Made by a program: the position numbers and the translations under genes. From Sulfurimonas sp. SAG-AH-194-C21 (lineage in GTDB: Bacteria > Campylobacterota > Campylobacteria > Campylobacterales > Sulfurimonadaceae): DNA of 64,000 nt. A model generated the notes under the pieces. The model made no database searches. It was given only the letters and a program-made list of their open reading frames with translations, and had not been told where the DNA came from. Each line of letters starts with the position of its first letter. Within the stretch, counting starts at the first letter, position 1. Shown here piece by piece: positions 51,807-61,541 of this stretch. The DNA lies in the NCBI RefSeq assembly GCF_029215985.1, contig NZ_JAEMVC010000001.1, positions 1 through 64,000 of the forward strand, read 5' to 3'.

Positions 51807-52229
51807 TTAAAAAGGTTTTATAACAACCATTGCAACTATGAGCATCATCAGTATAGTTGGTACTTCATTATACATTCTAAAAAACTTTCCGCTCTTGAAA
51901 CACTCATCTTTTTCTAGCTGTTTTCTGTAAAAATTCATTGAGAAGAAATAGACTATCAAAATAGCGACAAAAAGAAGTTTTGCATGTAACCAAGTGTTAC
52001 CTGCAAAACCTATTTCATACACAAGGTAAGAACCACTAAGCACAGTTGTCCACATAGCAGGTACACCAATGTACTTAAAGAGTTTGTACTCTTGGATTTT
52101 GACTACTTTTACAAAACCCTCATTCTCTTTATGTTCAGTATGATAAATAAAGAGTCGAGGTAGATAAAAGAGTACTGCAAACCAAGAGATAAAAGAGACT
52201 ACATGAAACCATAAAATCCATTCATACAT
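51807..52229 (-). CDS. hemJ: HemJ-type protoporphyrinogen oxidase
   Basis: 140 residues with four membrane helices. WILWFHVVSFISWFAVLFYLPRLFIYH carries the conserved histidine and arginine, and LHAKLLFVAILIVYFFSMNFYRKQL and FFRMYNEVPTILMMLIVAMVVIKPF complete the UPF0093/HemJ pattern. HemJ oxidises protoporphyrinogen IX to protoporphyrin IX in bacteria lacking HemG and HemY, and carries heme b. hemB is also in this window. Confidence 0.92.
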   Translation of the reverse strand: MYEWILWFHVVSFISWFAVLFYLPRLFIYHTEHKENEGFVKVVKIQEYKLFKYIGVPAMWTTVLSGSYLVYEIGFAGNTWLHAKLLFVAILIVYFFSMNFYRKQLEKDECFKSGKFFRMYNEVPTILMMLIVAMVVIKPF

Positions 52230-52240
52230 AAGTTATATCC

Positions 52241-52849
52241 TTAAAAGTTTTTTTCTAAATAAATTGTGTTGTAGTTTGAACCGCCAGCTTCAACATTGTT
52301 AATGAGTCCAAAGATACCAGAACGATGTTTAAGTGCCCATCCTACATAAGTATTATGCATCCCTTTAACTCTAATGAGTCGCCCTAAATCAAAGTCTACA
52401 CTTATATCAAGATAGTTTAAAAAGTTAGAATTATTGTCATTTTTTGCTAAAGCTTCTTCATACTCAACAAAAAGAATACCACTTGTATATGAGCCACCCT
52501 CACCTATCCCAAAACGAATACGGTTATCCAAAAAGTCTAAATTGTAGTAAGCTTTTATATAGAGTGTAGCTTCATAAACATTATCACGACTTGCAGCATT
52601 CTCATTAAAATATGAAAGGCCACCTTTGACATAGATATCTAAGGGTACATCAAAAAGAGACTCTTTGAGTAAGTATCCACCATCAAAACTTATAACACTT
52701 AAATCTTTTTCAGTTTTGTTACTATAAAAATCACCTGATACAATATCGCCAAGACTACTCTTAGATGCTTGGCCATATGCTGTTTTTAATGAGTACTCAT
52801 CACTTGCAATAAGATTGAGTGCCAAAAGAAAAAAGAGAAATATTTTCAA
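52241..52849 (-). CDS. Outer-membrane beta-barrel protein, paralogue A (PagL-like?)
   Basis: 202 residues from a TTG at 52849 with AAGGA six bases upstream; signal peptide (IFLFFLLALNLIAS). Aromatic-rich alternating sequence ending NYNTIYLEKNF suggests an eight-stranded barrel. It is about 45 percent similar by eye to the next gene: shared LKFGIGEGGSYTSG-like, SNFLNYLDI, and WALKHRSGIFGLINNVEAGGSNYN. The HRSG/GGSNYN end resembles the active-site region of PagL/acyloxyacyl-hydrolase-like outer-membrane proteins, suggesting lipid A deacylation, which is only a hypothesis. Confidence 0.65.
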   Translation of the reverse strand: MKIFLFFLLALNLIASDEYSLKTAYGQASKSSLGDIVSGDFYSNKTEKDLSVISFDGGYLLKESLFDVPLDIYVKGGLSYFNENAASRDNVYEATLYIKAYYNLDFLDNRIRFGIGEGGSYTSGILFVEYEEALAKNDNNSNFLNYLDISVDFDLGRLIRVKGMHNTYVGWALKHRSGIFGLINNVEAGGSNYNTIYLEKNF

Positions 52850-52858
52850 AGTTTTTCC

Positions 52859-53479
52859 TTAAAAGTTTTTTTCTATATATACACAGTTATAGTTTGAGCC
52901 ACCATCATTTACACCATTATAGACACCATGGAAACCTGAACGATGCTTTATAAGATAACCTAACATATAGTTTTCCATACTCTTCACACGCATAAGTTTT
53001 CCCATGTCAAAGTCAAATGTAATCTCCATATAGTTTAAAAAGTTGGACTGATTATCACCTTCTTCTATCGCTTCTTGTGCTTCTACATAAGGAACACGAC
53101 CAGCATACGAACCACCTTCTGCTATACCAAAACGAAATTGGTTCCCAAAGGCATTGAGTTTGTATACAAGTTTAACATAAAGTGTTAGTTCTAAAAAATC
53201 AGCTTGATGCCCATTCTCATCAAAATAACTAAGCCCTGCTTTTGCATAAATATCAAAAGGCCAGTCAAATATATTTTCAACAAGTTTATATCCTATATCT
53301 GCACCGTAAACATTAGTACCATAGGGACTAGTGTTAAAACCTGTAAAAGTATATAATTGGTCAAAATCACTAGCAGATGAAGCACCACCGAAAATACGAA
53401 CAGAGTAGTCATTTTCTTTTAACTCTTGGGCATACGATATAGTTGATAATAATAAAAAGAGTGTAATGAGAAGTTTCAA
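52859..53479 (-). CDS. Outer-membrane beta-barrel protein, paralogue B (PagL-like?)
   Basis: 206 residues from the TTG at 53479, chosen by alignment with its paralogue, which also uses TTG; a GTG at 53515 would put 12 residues before the signal peptide (LLITLFLLLSTISYA). Shared motifs with paralogue A are DIYAKAGLSYFDENG, FRFGIAEGGSYAG, NFLNYMEITFDFDMGKLMRVKSM, and LIKHRSGFHGVYNGVNDGGSNYN. The two genes are nine bases apart and in the same direction, a tandem duplication. Role as for paralogue A. Confidence 0.65.
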   Translation of the reverse strand: MKLLITLFLLLSTISYAQELKENDYSVRIFGGASSASDFDQLYTFTGFNTSPYGTNVYGADIGYKLVENIFDWPFDIYAKAGLSYFDENGHQADFLELTLYVKLVYKLNAFGNQFRFGIAEGGSYAGRVPYVEAQEAIEEGDNQSNFLNYMEITFDFDMGKLMRVKSMENYMLGYLIKHRSGFHGVYNGVNDGGSNYNCVYIEKNF

Positions 53480-53536
53480 GTGGATTTCTTTAAAGAGAAA
53501 AAAGAATATGCCCACAAAGGGACATATTTAGATATG

Positions 53537-53866
53537 TTAAGCGTCAAGAGTTTCTAAATCTTTTACGGAACCATTTTTATGGTCCACTACTTTTTCGTGC
53601 AGTCTACGAAGTGCTTTTGAGCCCTTGTCTATCGCGATGTCTATTGCGGCATCAAGTACATCATCATGCTGTGTAATAACAATAGGCTGTGCATGAGCAA
53701 CTTTAATGTCAAACTCTACCATTACACCTTTTTTCTCAGCTGCTACGACACAGTTAATACTTGTAATTTCTAATGAATATTTTCTAAATGCTTCTACAGC
53801 ACCTTCAATATGTGCTTTAGTTGCGTCAGTTAATGTGATATCTTTTGAGCGAATTTGTAAGTTCAT
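53537..53866 (-). CDS. hpf: Ribosome hibernation-promoting factor, short form (HPF/RaiA)
   Basis: 109 residues: MNLQIRSKDITLTDATKAHIEGAV with a beta-alpha-beta-beta-beta-alpha fold, ending in AIDKGSKALRRLHEKVVDHKNG. The length matches short HPF/YfiA without the dimerisation domain. It binds the 30S decoding centre in stationary phase. Confidence 0.9.
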   Translation of the reverse strand: MNLQIRSKDITLTDATKAHIEGAVEAFRKYSLEITSINCVVAAEKKGVMVEFDIKVAHAQPIVITQHDDVLDAAIDIAIDKGSKALRRLHEKVVDHKNGSVKDLETLDA

Positions 53867-53936
53867 CGTAAATCCTTTATAAGAAGTTTTAGCTTCTTGT
53901 AGTACCTATAGTGTAACTAAATAAAGCTGAAATAGG

Positions 53937-53942
53937 TATAAT
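53937..53942 (+). promoter_or_regulatory. -10 box TATAAT for trpS
   Basis: TAGGTATAATTAC lies 29 bases before the trpS ATG; TAGGA serves as ribosome site in the leader. Confidence 0.55.
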
Positions 53943-53970
53943 TACAAAAAAAATATAGGAATTTTATTTT

Positions 53971-54936
53971 ATGAGAGTATTAACGGGGATTCAATCATCA
54001 GGGGACTTACACATCGGGAATTATTTTGGTTCTATTAAACAGATGGTCGATGCACAAAAAAAAGAGGACACTTTTACTTTTATAGCGAACTACCATGCAA
54101 TGACAAGTGTAAACGATGGAGCTAGACTTGCAGAGCTTACAATGCAGTCAGCAACAGACTTTTTAGCACTTGGTATTAACCCTGAGAAAAATACTTTTTG
54201 GGTGCAGTCAGATGTTAAAGAGGTTCTTGAACTTTACTGGTTTTTATCTTCATATACTCCTATGGGTCTACTTGAACGTGCGCATAGTTATAAAGACAAA
54301 ACAGCAAAGGGCATAAAAGCGAATCATTCACTTTTTTCTTACCCTGTTTTAATGGCAGCTGATATTCTTCTGTACTCTCCTGACATCATTCCTGTGGGAA
54401 AAGACCAAATCCAGCATGTTGAAATCGCTAGAGATATCGCAATAAAATTCAACAATCAGTATGGTGATATTTTTACAATTCCTAACTTTCGTGTAGAAGA
54501 GACTGTGCAGACTGTTCCTGGAACTGATGGGCAGAAGATGTCAAAATCTTATAAAAATACTGTAAATATTTTTGGTGAAGAGAAAAAACAGCTTAAAACC
54601 ATCAAAAAAATCGTGACTGAACAAGTTGCCTTAGAAGACCCAAAAGAATTTGAAGGCTGTAATGTTTACAATATGGCAAAACTTTTTTTAGAAGGTGATG
54701 AACTGACAGACTTACAAAACCGCTATAAAAAAGGTGGCGAAGGTCATGGTCACTTTAAAGTCTATCTAGCAGAAGTTATGTGGGAGTATTTTAGAGAATT
54801 TCGTGAGAAACGCGAGTACTATGCTGCAAATCAACTAGAAGTAAGAGAGATTTTAGCTATGGGTGCAGATAAAGCAAGAGTAACTGCTCTACCTATGATA
54901 GAAAAAATCAGAGAAGTAACTGGTATTTCCTACTAG
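53971..54936 (+). CDS. trpS: Tryptophanyl-tRNA synthetase
   Basis: 321 residues. Class I signatures: SSGDLHIGNYFGSIKQMV (HIGH-like) and KMSKSYKNT (KMSKS). LLYSPDIIPVGKDQIQHVEIARDIA is also characteristic of TrpRS. It charges tRNA-Trp. Confidence 0.97.
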   Translation: MRVLTGIQSSGDLHIGNYFGSIKQMVDAQKKEDTFTFIANYHAMTSVNDGARLAELTMQSATDFLALGINPEKNTFWVQSDVKEVLELYWFLSSYTPMGLLERAHSYKDKTAKGIKANHSLFSYPVLMAADILLYSPDIIPVGKDQIQHVEIARDIAIKFNNQYGDIFTIPNFRVEETVQTVPGTDGQKMSKSYKNTVNIFGEEKKQLKTIKKIVTEQVALEDPKEFEGCNVYNMAKLFLEGDELTDLQNRYKKGGEGHGHFKVYLAEVMWEYFREFREKREYYAANQLEVREILAMGADKARVTALPMIEKIREVTGISY

Positions 54937-54937
54937 T

Positions 54938-55864
54938 TTACTTCTTTCTCTGTTTATCTAACCAGACCATAAGCCCTTTTTGTGCATGGAGTCTATTTTC
55001 TGCTTCATCAAAAATGATGTCAGAGTGAAGTTCCATTAGTTCGGCAGATACTTCTTGTCCACGATATGCAGGAAGACAGTGCAGGAACTTAGCAGTTTTT
55101 CTTGCTAAACACATCTGTAAACTATCTACCATAAAACCTTTAAATGCTTTTATACGTTCTTCTTTTTCATCCTCTTGACCCATTGAAGCCCAAGTATCAG
55201 TAGTTACTATAGTCGCGTTTTTGATGGCTTCTTTAGGGTCATTCATCACAGTAATTTTTGCCCCACTTTCTTTTGCCATCTTTAGTGCTTCTTCTAAAAT
55301 CTCACTATCAACTTCATAACCTTTTGGAGTAGCTATTCGTAAAGAAAATCCCATTTTTGCAGCAAGGAACATCCATGAATTTGTCATGTTGTTTCCATCA
55401 CCAACATAAGCTACTACTGCTTTTTCGTTGATGCCATACTCAACCATAGTTAAGTAATCTGCTAGAAGTTGTACTGGGTGGTAAGAGTCTGTCAGACCAT
55501 TTATAACAGGTACTTTTGAGTTTGCTGCGAACTCTTCTATCATACTATGCTCGAATGTACGTATCATAACCATATTACACATACTACTGATAACTTTTGC
55601 AGTATCAGCGATAGGCTCACCACGACCAAGATGAATGTCACGATTACTTAAAAACAGTGCATGACCGCCGAGTTGGAACATACCTGTCTCAAAACTTACA
55701 CGAGTCCTTGTAGAACTCTTCTCAAAAATCATCGCTAGTGTTTGATTTTCTAGGTGCTTTATATATGTACCCGCTTTTAAATCTTTCTTTATATCAATTG
55801 CAATGTCAATAATCTCTAAAATCTCTTCTTTTGTAAAATCTTTTAGTGTTAGAAAATGTCTCAA
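54938..55864 (-). CDS. argF: Ornithine carbamoyltransferase
   Basis: 308 residues from a TTG at 55864 with AAGGA six bases upstream. Carbamoyl-phosphate binding [10 protein letters not shown], ligand motif [11 protein letters not shown] and ornithine-binding [10 protein letters not shown] are present. It makes citrulline from ornithine in arginine synthesis. Ends two bases from trpS on the other strand. Confidence 0.95.
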   Translation of the reverse strand: MRHFLTLKDFTKEEILEIIDIAIDIKKDLKAGTYIKHLENQTLAMIFEKSSTRTRVSFETGMFQLGGHALFLSNRDIHLGRGEPIADTAKVISSMCNMVMIRTFEHSMIEEFAANSKVPVINGLTDSYHPVQLLADYLTMVEYGINEKAVVAYVGDGNNMTNSWMFLAAKMGFSLRIATPKGYEVDSEILEEALKMAKESGAKITVMNDPKEAIKNATIVTTDTWASMGQEDEKEERIKAFKGFMVDSLQMCLARKTAKFLHCLPAYRGQEVSAELMELHSDIIFDEAENRLHAQKGLMVWLDKQRKK

Positions 55865-55927
55865 TGTATATCCTTATACTTTATAACTTATTATAGTAAT
55901 TCTTAAAAAATAAGGAATAATTATACC

Positions 55928-58900
55928 CTAAGTTTGCTTTAAAAGAAAATCTCTCATCTCATCTGCTGGAATTGGTTTAGAGTAGTAATATCCTTGAATA
56001 TCAGTACAACCATTTTGAACTAAGAACTCTTTTTGAACTTGTGTTTCAACTCCCTCGGCAATTATCTTAAGATTTAAACTTTTTGCAAGTACTATTACTG
56101 CTTTTGCAATTGCAATATCTTCTTCATTTTGTGGCAGTCCATCTACAAAAGATTTATCAATTTTTAGTTTATCTATAGGCAACTTTTTTAAATAAGACAG
56201 AGATGAATATCCCGTTCCAAAGTCATCAATAGCAAGTTCAATACCCAAGTCACTTAACTCTTGTAAAAGTAAAATTGCACTTTGAGGATTTTTCATAATT
56301 CCACTCTCAGTCACCTCTAATTCTAAACAATCATAAGCAATTCCATACTCTTTAACTGTAGTTTGTAAAAACGATACAAAATCTTTTTGTTGTAACTGTT
56401 TGACAGCAAGGTTGAGTGAAAGTTTTCCCGGGTTTAACTTCTCTTTTTGCCAAGAAGAAAAATCTCGCATTGCCATCTTCATCACTTCTCTATCAATCGC
56501 AACTATAAGTCCTGTCTCTTCTGCAAGAGGGATAAACTCAAAAGGAGCAATAAGACCTTTTAGAGGATGCCTCCATCTAACAAGAGCTTCCATCCCAATA
56601 AGTTTTTCTTCTTGTCCATTAAATTGAGCCTGATAATAGACTTCAAACTCATTGTTAGTAATCGCCTCTCTTAAATCTACTTCGAGTTCTACCCGTTTCA
56701 TTGCTTTAAGTGTCATATCTGATGAGTAGTACTGGAAGTTATTACGACCCTCTTCTTTGGCTTTATACATTGCAGCATCAGCATACATTTTAAGCTCTTC
56801 AAGTTCACATGTATCTTGAGGATATGTACTTATACCTATACTACATGATATATAGAGTTTATTATCCTCAATTAAGTAAGGTTTAACTAAAGCATCTAAA
56901 ATTTTTTGTGCTAGTTTTGAAGCATTTATCTGTTGTGTAAAATCATCCACGATAACACAGAATTCATCTCCACCAAGTCGTGCAACAAAATCTTCTTCTC
57001 GTACTGCACTTTTGAGTCTTTTTGAGACTTCTTGGAGTAGTTTATCTCCTACACCATGACCGAGGGAGTCATTTACCTCTTTAAACATATCTAAGTCAAT
57101 ATAAAAAAGTGCCACTATGTTTTTATGTCGACTTGCCTTACTCAGTGAAGTGGTAATTCTTTCATTAAAAAGTACCCTATTTGGTAAACTTGTTAACATA
57201 TCGTGATGTGCTTGGTGGTCTAAAACATCTTTTTGTCTCAAGATTTCAATATTGGCTAATTTCTCTTTTGTAATGTCTCTAGAGTATCCAATAATATTGA
57301 TAGCAATATCATCTTCATCATATAAAAGAGTTAAAGAAAGATCTATATAAACAAGTTTACCAGTTAATGTAGTGTACTCTCTTTGCTGGGTAAAATGCCC
57401 TACTCTTATAAGGTCTTTTATTGTTTCCCCTACATCATCACCATATATGATAGAGATATGTTGTCCTAAGGCATCTTCTTCTTTTATCTCATACAGTGTA
57501 TCAGAAGCATGATTCCAACTTGTGATATACCCTTGCATATCTGTTGAAATTATCGACTCTTCTATACGTTGTATCATCTGTTCTTGGTGGAGTGCTTTTA
57601 ACTCTTTAGCTTTTTCTGCTGTAATATTGGTATGTGTCCCAATCAAACGCAGTGCCTTACCATCCTCATCTCTCAAAGCTTTTGCACGATCTAGTATCCA
57701 GACCCAAGAACCATCTTTATGTTTCATACGGTTTACTATCTCTACATAGTCTGTTTTTCCTTCTAAGTGATCGTTTACAACTCCATATGTTCTTTTAATG
57801 TCATCTGGGTGAACAAGCTTTTCCCATACTGCAAATTCATTTACAAGTTCTTCATCAGCATAGCCTAACATCTCCTTCCATCTAGGAGAGTAGTAAACAC
57901 TGTTATCAGCAAGTGTCCAGTCCCAAACACCATCACTGTTTCCAATAAGTGCTAACTCTAGTCTCTCGTTTTGTCTTTGTAGTAAATCATTCTTCTCTTC
58001 TAGTGCATTCTCGGCTAAAAGTTTACTCTCCTTAAGAAGTAAAAACCACCATACGATAACACTTATTAAAATAGTGATAAGAAAAAATAGTGTAAATAGG
58101 GCATTCGCTAACTCGTAAGTGTAGAGTCTGTCTCCTATACTACTATAGGATGTATAAACCATCCAAAAACCAATACCTATCACAAATAAAATACTTAAAG
58201 TTATAGTAAGAAAATTGAAAAAACGGAGTGCTTCTTTATATGTTAAGCGTTCAAAAGATAGTTTCATCATAAAACTTACTATCTTTGCGCGAAGATTTGA
58301 TTCACTCTCATTTTTACACATATCCTTACAAGTAGCCTCTAAAGAACAACATAACGAGCAGATATTTACCCTATGAAATGGGCAGTAACTCATATCTTCT
58401 CTCTCATACATGTTATCGCAAACCTTACACTCAACTACAGCATTTTGGGATTGTACACTCGACTCTCTAGCTATATAGTATTTTCCTTGTGTAATGTATG
58501 CAATAACAGGAGAGAGAATAAATGCTAAAAATAGTGCAATAAGAGAAGAAAAACTCTGCATATATTGACCAAAAAGTCCTATAAAGGAGAGTATTGCAAC
58601 AACTGAAGCGATACCCATACTTCCAACACCAACAGGGTTGATATTGTATAGGTGGGCTCGTTTGAACTCTATGATTTTTGGAGAGAGACCAAAAGGTTTG
58701 TTAATAAGTAAGTCTGCACTAATAGCACCTATCCATGCAATAGCGAGATTAGAGTAGAGACCCAGAACCTTATCTAAAACATCAAAAACACCCATTTCCA
58801 TTAATAACAGAGCTATTGAGATATTAAAAACCATCCAGATAACACGACCAGGGTGTGCATATGTTACACGAGAAAAGAAGTTTGACCATGCTAAAGAACC

Positions 58901-59902
58901 GGCATATGCATTTGTAACATTTATCTTAATCTGAGATATAATAACAAATATAGTAGCAGCAACAAGAGCATACTCAGGGTTAGTAAAAATATACTCATAG
59001 GCAGTATGATACATATGAATAGGTGTTTTTGCCTCATAAATAGAAAGCCCTGACAATATAACAATACCTGCTAAAAATATACCACCCATCTGTTTTAAAA
59101 AGCCTATAATTATCCATCCCGGACCTGCAATAAGCATCGAACTCCACCATTTTATACGATTCTTTTTTGTAAGTGGTGGCATAAAACGTAGATAATCCAC
59201 CTGCTCACCAATCTGTGCAATTAGTGCTAAAGATATACCTAATGCATATCCAAAATGTAAAAAATTAAATTCTGAAGAGTTTGAGAGTGTTCCACTAAAG
59301 TTTACAAAAACGTCCATTGACTGAGGCTCTTTGAGCATAACTGCCACAAAAGGAGCTATCATCATCACTATCCATATAGGCTGTGTCCACATCTGAAGCT
59401 TATTTATAAAAGTAATTCCATAATACACCATAGGAACAATGATGAGAGAACTAAAGAGATAACCTAAAGAGAGCGGAAGTCCAAAGTACAACTCAAGAGC
59501 CTGCGCCATAATAGCAGCCTCAAGCGCAAAAAATATAAAACTAAAAGAGGCATAAATAAGGGATGTAATAGTAGAACCAACATAACCAAAACCTGCACTT
59601 CGAGTAATGAGATCGATGTCAATGTTATACTTTGCCGCATGATAACTAATGGGGATAGCAGTGATAAATATAATAACAGCTGCTGCAAGTATCGCCCAAA
59701 ATGCCGTTAGAAAGCCATATTCAAAAGCGATGGAAGCACCAATGGCTTCAAGGGCTAAAAATGAAATACTTCCAAGTGCGGTATTTGCGATAAGGAGTTC
59801 AGAAAATTTTCTAAATGATTTTGGGGTATAACGCAGAGAGTAGTCTTCTATACTCTCTTGTGCAACAAATCTATTGTATTCGCGTTTAGCACCCTTTTTC
59901 AA
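55928..59902 (-). CDS. NCS1-permease/Cys-cluster/PAS-PAS-GGDEF-EAL fusion
   Basis: 1324 residues from TTG at 59902 (AAGGA six bases upstream). Residues about 25-480 form an NCS1-like (purine/cytosine permease) domain with some 12 helices, e.g. RSAGFGYVGSTITSLIYASFS. About 488-530 is a cysteine cluster (CKVCDN, YCPFHRVNICSLCC, CKDMC) suited to zinc or an FeS centre. Two more helices (about 565-630) precede PAS domains near 655-770 and 785-895. GGDEF is intact (RLGGDEF near 977, DLDMFKEVNDSLGHGVGD) and EAL is intact (MEALVRWRHP near 1104, ESGIMK, IDDFGTGYSS, AEGVE). Membrane transporter-like sensor controlling c-di-GMP turnover is the inference. Whether it transports is unknown. Confidence 0.88.
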   Translation of the reverse strand: MKKGAKREYNRFVAQESIEDYSLRYTPKSFRKFSELLIANTALGSISFLALEAIGASIAFEYGFLTAFWAILAAAVIIFITAIPISYHAAKYNIDIDLITRSAGFGYVGSTITSLIYASFSFIFFALEAAIMAQALELYFGLPLSLGYLFSSLIIVPMVYYGITFINKLQMWTQPIWIVMMIAPFVAVMLKEPQSMDVFVNFSGTLSNSSEFNFLHFGYALGISLALIAQIGEQVDYLRFMPPLTKKNRIKWWSSMLIAGPGWIIIGFLKQMGGIFLAGIVILSGLSIYEAKTPIHMYHTAYEYIFTNPEYALVAATIFVIISQIKINVTNAYAGSLAWSNFFSRVTYAHPGRVIWMVFNISIALLLMEMGVFDVLDKVLGLYSNLAIAWIGAISADLLINKPFGLSPKIIEFKRAHLYNINPVGVGSMGIASVVAILSFIGLFGQYMQSFSSLIALFLAFILSPVIAYITQGKYYIARESSVQSQNAVVECKVCDNMYEREDMSYCPFHRVNICSLCCSLEATCKDMCKNESESNLRAKIVSFMMKLSFERLTYKEALRFFNFLTITLSILFVIGIGFWMVYTSYSSIGDRLYTYELANALFTLFFLITILISVIVWWFLLLKESKLLAENALEEKNDLLQRQNERLELALIGNSDGVWDWTLADNSVYYSPRWKEMLGYADEELVNEFAVWEKLVHPDDIKRTYGVVNDHLEGKTDYVEIVNRMKHKDGSWVWILDRAKALRDEDGKALRLIGTHTNITAEKAKELKALHQEQMIQRIEESIISTDMQGYITSWNHASDTLYEIKEEDALGQHISIIYGDDVGETIKDLIRVGHFTQQREYTTLTGKLVYIDLSLTLLYDEDDIAINIIGYSRDITKEKLANIEILRQKDVLDHQAHHDMLTSLPNRVLFNERITTSLSKASRHKNIVALFYIDLDMFKEVNDSLGHGVGDKLLQEVSKRLKSAVREEDFVARLGGDEFCVIVDDFTQQINASKLAQKILDALVKPYLIEDNKLYISCSIGISTYPQDTCELEELKMYADAAMYKAKEEGRNNFQYYSSDMTLKAMKRVELEVDLREAITNNEFEVYYQAQFNGQEEKLIGMEALVRWRHPLKGLIAPFEFIPLAEETGLIVAIDREVMKMAMRDFSSWQKEKLNPGKLSLNLAVKQLQQKDFVSFLQTTVKEYGIAYDCLELEVTESGIMKNPQSAILLLQELSDLGIELAIDDFGTGYSSLSYLKKLPIDKLKIDKSFVDGLPQNEEDIAIAKAVIVLAKSLNLKIIAEGVETQVQKEFLVQNGCTDIQGYYYSKPIPADEMRDFLLKQT

Positions 59903-59922
59903 AAAAAATCCTTTTTATTTTT

Positions 59923-60894
59923 TTAGTCTTGTAGTAGTTTCGCCACTTCTTTCGCATGATAAGATATGATGATGTTAGCGCCTGCACGCTTAAATGCAAG
60001 CATTGTTTCCATCACAACTCTATCATAGTCAATAAGATTGTTAAGTCCAGCCATTTTAAGCATTGCATACTCACCACTTACATTATATACAGCCATAGGT
60101 AGAGTTGTTGCATCTTTTATCTCTCTCACTAAGTCTAGATAAGCAAGTGCTGGTTTTACCATTAAGATATCAGCCCCTTGTAGTTCATCAGACACAGACT
60201 CAGAAATTGCCTCACGGCGATTTGCAGGGTCCATCTGATACGATGCTCGGTCTCCAAAACTAGGACTAGACTCTGCAACATCACGAAATGGTCCATAATA
60301 ACCTGAAGAAAATTTAGTTGAGTATGCCATAATAGGTAAGTTCTCATAACCACCTTTATCAAGGGCTTCTCGAAGAGTTTCTATAATACCATCCATCATT
60401 CCACTTGGAGCAATCATATCAGCCCCTGCTTTTGCATGGATAAGTGCTTGTTCCCCCGAAATCTCTAAGGTTGCATCGTTATTTACAGTCTCTTTTTCCT
60501 CATCTATAATCCCACAATGCCCATGGTCGGTATACTCACAAAAACACAAGTCAGTCACTACAAACATATCAGGGTGAGCTGCTTTAATTGCACGGATAGA
60601 TGACGCGATGATACCCTGTTCACACAGAGCATCACTCCCAATAGAATCTTTAGTATCAGGAATACCAAAAAGTAAAATAGAGTAAATTCCAAGTGATTTG
60701 AGTTCATCACACTCTTTTAAAATCTCATCTATACTCATCTGGAAAACACCAGGCATTGAGGATACTTCTGTTTTTATGCCTTCTCCACTTCTTATGAAAA
60801 GTGGATAGATAAAATCTTCTACATTTACCTGCGTTTCTCTTACGAGGGAGCGAAGATGCTTGTTTAAACGAGTACGGCGAAATCTTTGAAACAT
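59923..60894 (-). CDS. hemB: Delta-aminolevulinic acid dehydratase (porphobilinogen synthase)
   Basis: 323 residues. [15 protein letters not shown] is the metal-site cysteine segment, and [19 protein letters not shown] and [17 protein letters not shown] carry the Schiff-base lysines. It condenses two ALA molecules. hemJ lies at 51807. Diverges from ribA, with overlapping promoters in the 66-base gap. Confidence 0.97.
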   Translation of the reverse strand: MFQRFRRTRLNKHLRSLVRETQVNVEDFIYPLFIRSGEGIKTEVSSMPGVFQMSIDEILKECDELKSLGIYSILLFGIPDTKDSIGSDALCEQGIIASSIRAIKAAHPDMFVVTDLCFCEYTDHGHCGIIDEEKETVNNDATLEISGEQALIHAKAGADMIAPSGMMDGIIETLREALDKGGYENLPIMAYSTKFSSGYYGPFRDVAESSPSFGDRASYQMDPANRREAISESVSDELQGADILMVKPALAYLDLVREIKDATTLPMAVYNVSGEYAMLKMAGLNNLIDYDRVVMETMLAFKRAGANIIISYHAKEVAKLLQD

Positions 60895-60913
60895 TCTTAA
60901 ACCTTTTTTTTGC

Positions 60914-60919
60914 TATAAT
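60914..60919 (+). promoter_or_regulatory. Extended -10 (TGCTATAAT) for ribA
   Basis: TTTGCTATAATAAT lies about 41 bases before ribA. The overlapping TATTAT read on the other strand could serve hemB. Confidence 0.55.
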
Positions 60920-60960
60920 AATTACTAAGAAAATATTTTACCCTTTTAAAGATTAAATTA

Positions 60961-61524
60961 ATGAATATAGAGATATCCCAAGTAGCAAACTTACCCTCGC
61001 GTTTTGGTGAGTTCCATGTCAAAGCCTTTAAAGAAGGTGAAAAAGAACACCTAGTTATTTATGCAAAAAAAATGGAAGAAAATCCTATAGTGAGGGTCCA
61101 TTCAGAGTGTTTAACGGGTGATGCCTTAGGTAGCCTAAAGTGCGACTGTCGCGATCAACTAGAGTTTGCTCTTAAACTTATCCATGAAGAGGGTGGTATG
61201 GTTATCTATCTTCGTCAAGAGGGTCGCAACATTGGTCTTTTAAACAAGATAAATGCCTATGCTTTACAAGACAAAGGTCTTAATACTATTGAAGCCAACC
61301 ATCAGTTAGGATTTGCCTCTGATGAGAGAACTTATGAGGTTGTAACTTTTATCTTAGATTACTTTGATATTAAAAAGATAAAACTACTCACAAACAACCC
61401 TCATAAGGTAAAAGCAATTTCAGGAGTTGAAATTCTTGAGCGTATGCCGATAATAATGCAATCAAATAAGTTTAACGAAGACTACTTAGATACTAAACGC
61501 GATGAGATGGGACACCTATTTTAA
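60961..61524 (+). CDS. ribA: GTP cyclohydrolase II
   Basis: 187 residues with VRVHSECLTGDALGSLKCDCRDQLEFAL (the zinc cysteines C in SECLTGD and CDCRD) and RQEGRNIGLLNKINAYALQDKG. It converts GTP to the pyrimidine precursor of riboflavin. The protein lacks a fused RibB domain. Confidence 0.95.
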   Translation: MNIEISQVANLPSRFGEFHVKAFKEGEKEHLVIYAKKMEENPIVRVHSECLTGDALGSLKCDCRDQLEFALKLIHEEGGMVIYLRQEGRNIGLLNKINAYALQDKGLNTIEANHQLGFASDERTYEVVTFILDYFDIKKIKLLTNNPHKVKAISGVEILERMPIIMQSNKFNEDYLDTKRDEMGHLF

Positions 61525-61541
61525 ACTAACTGGAGTAATGG

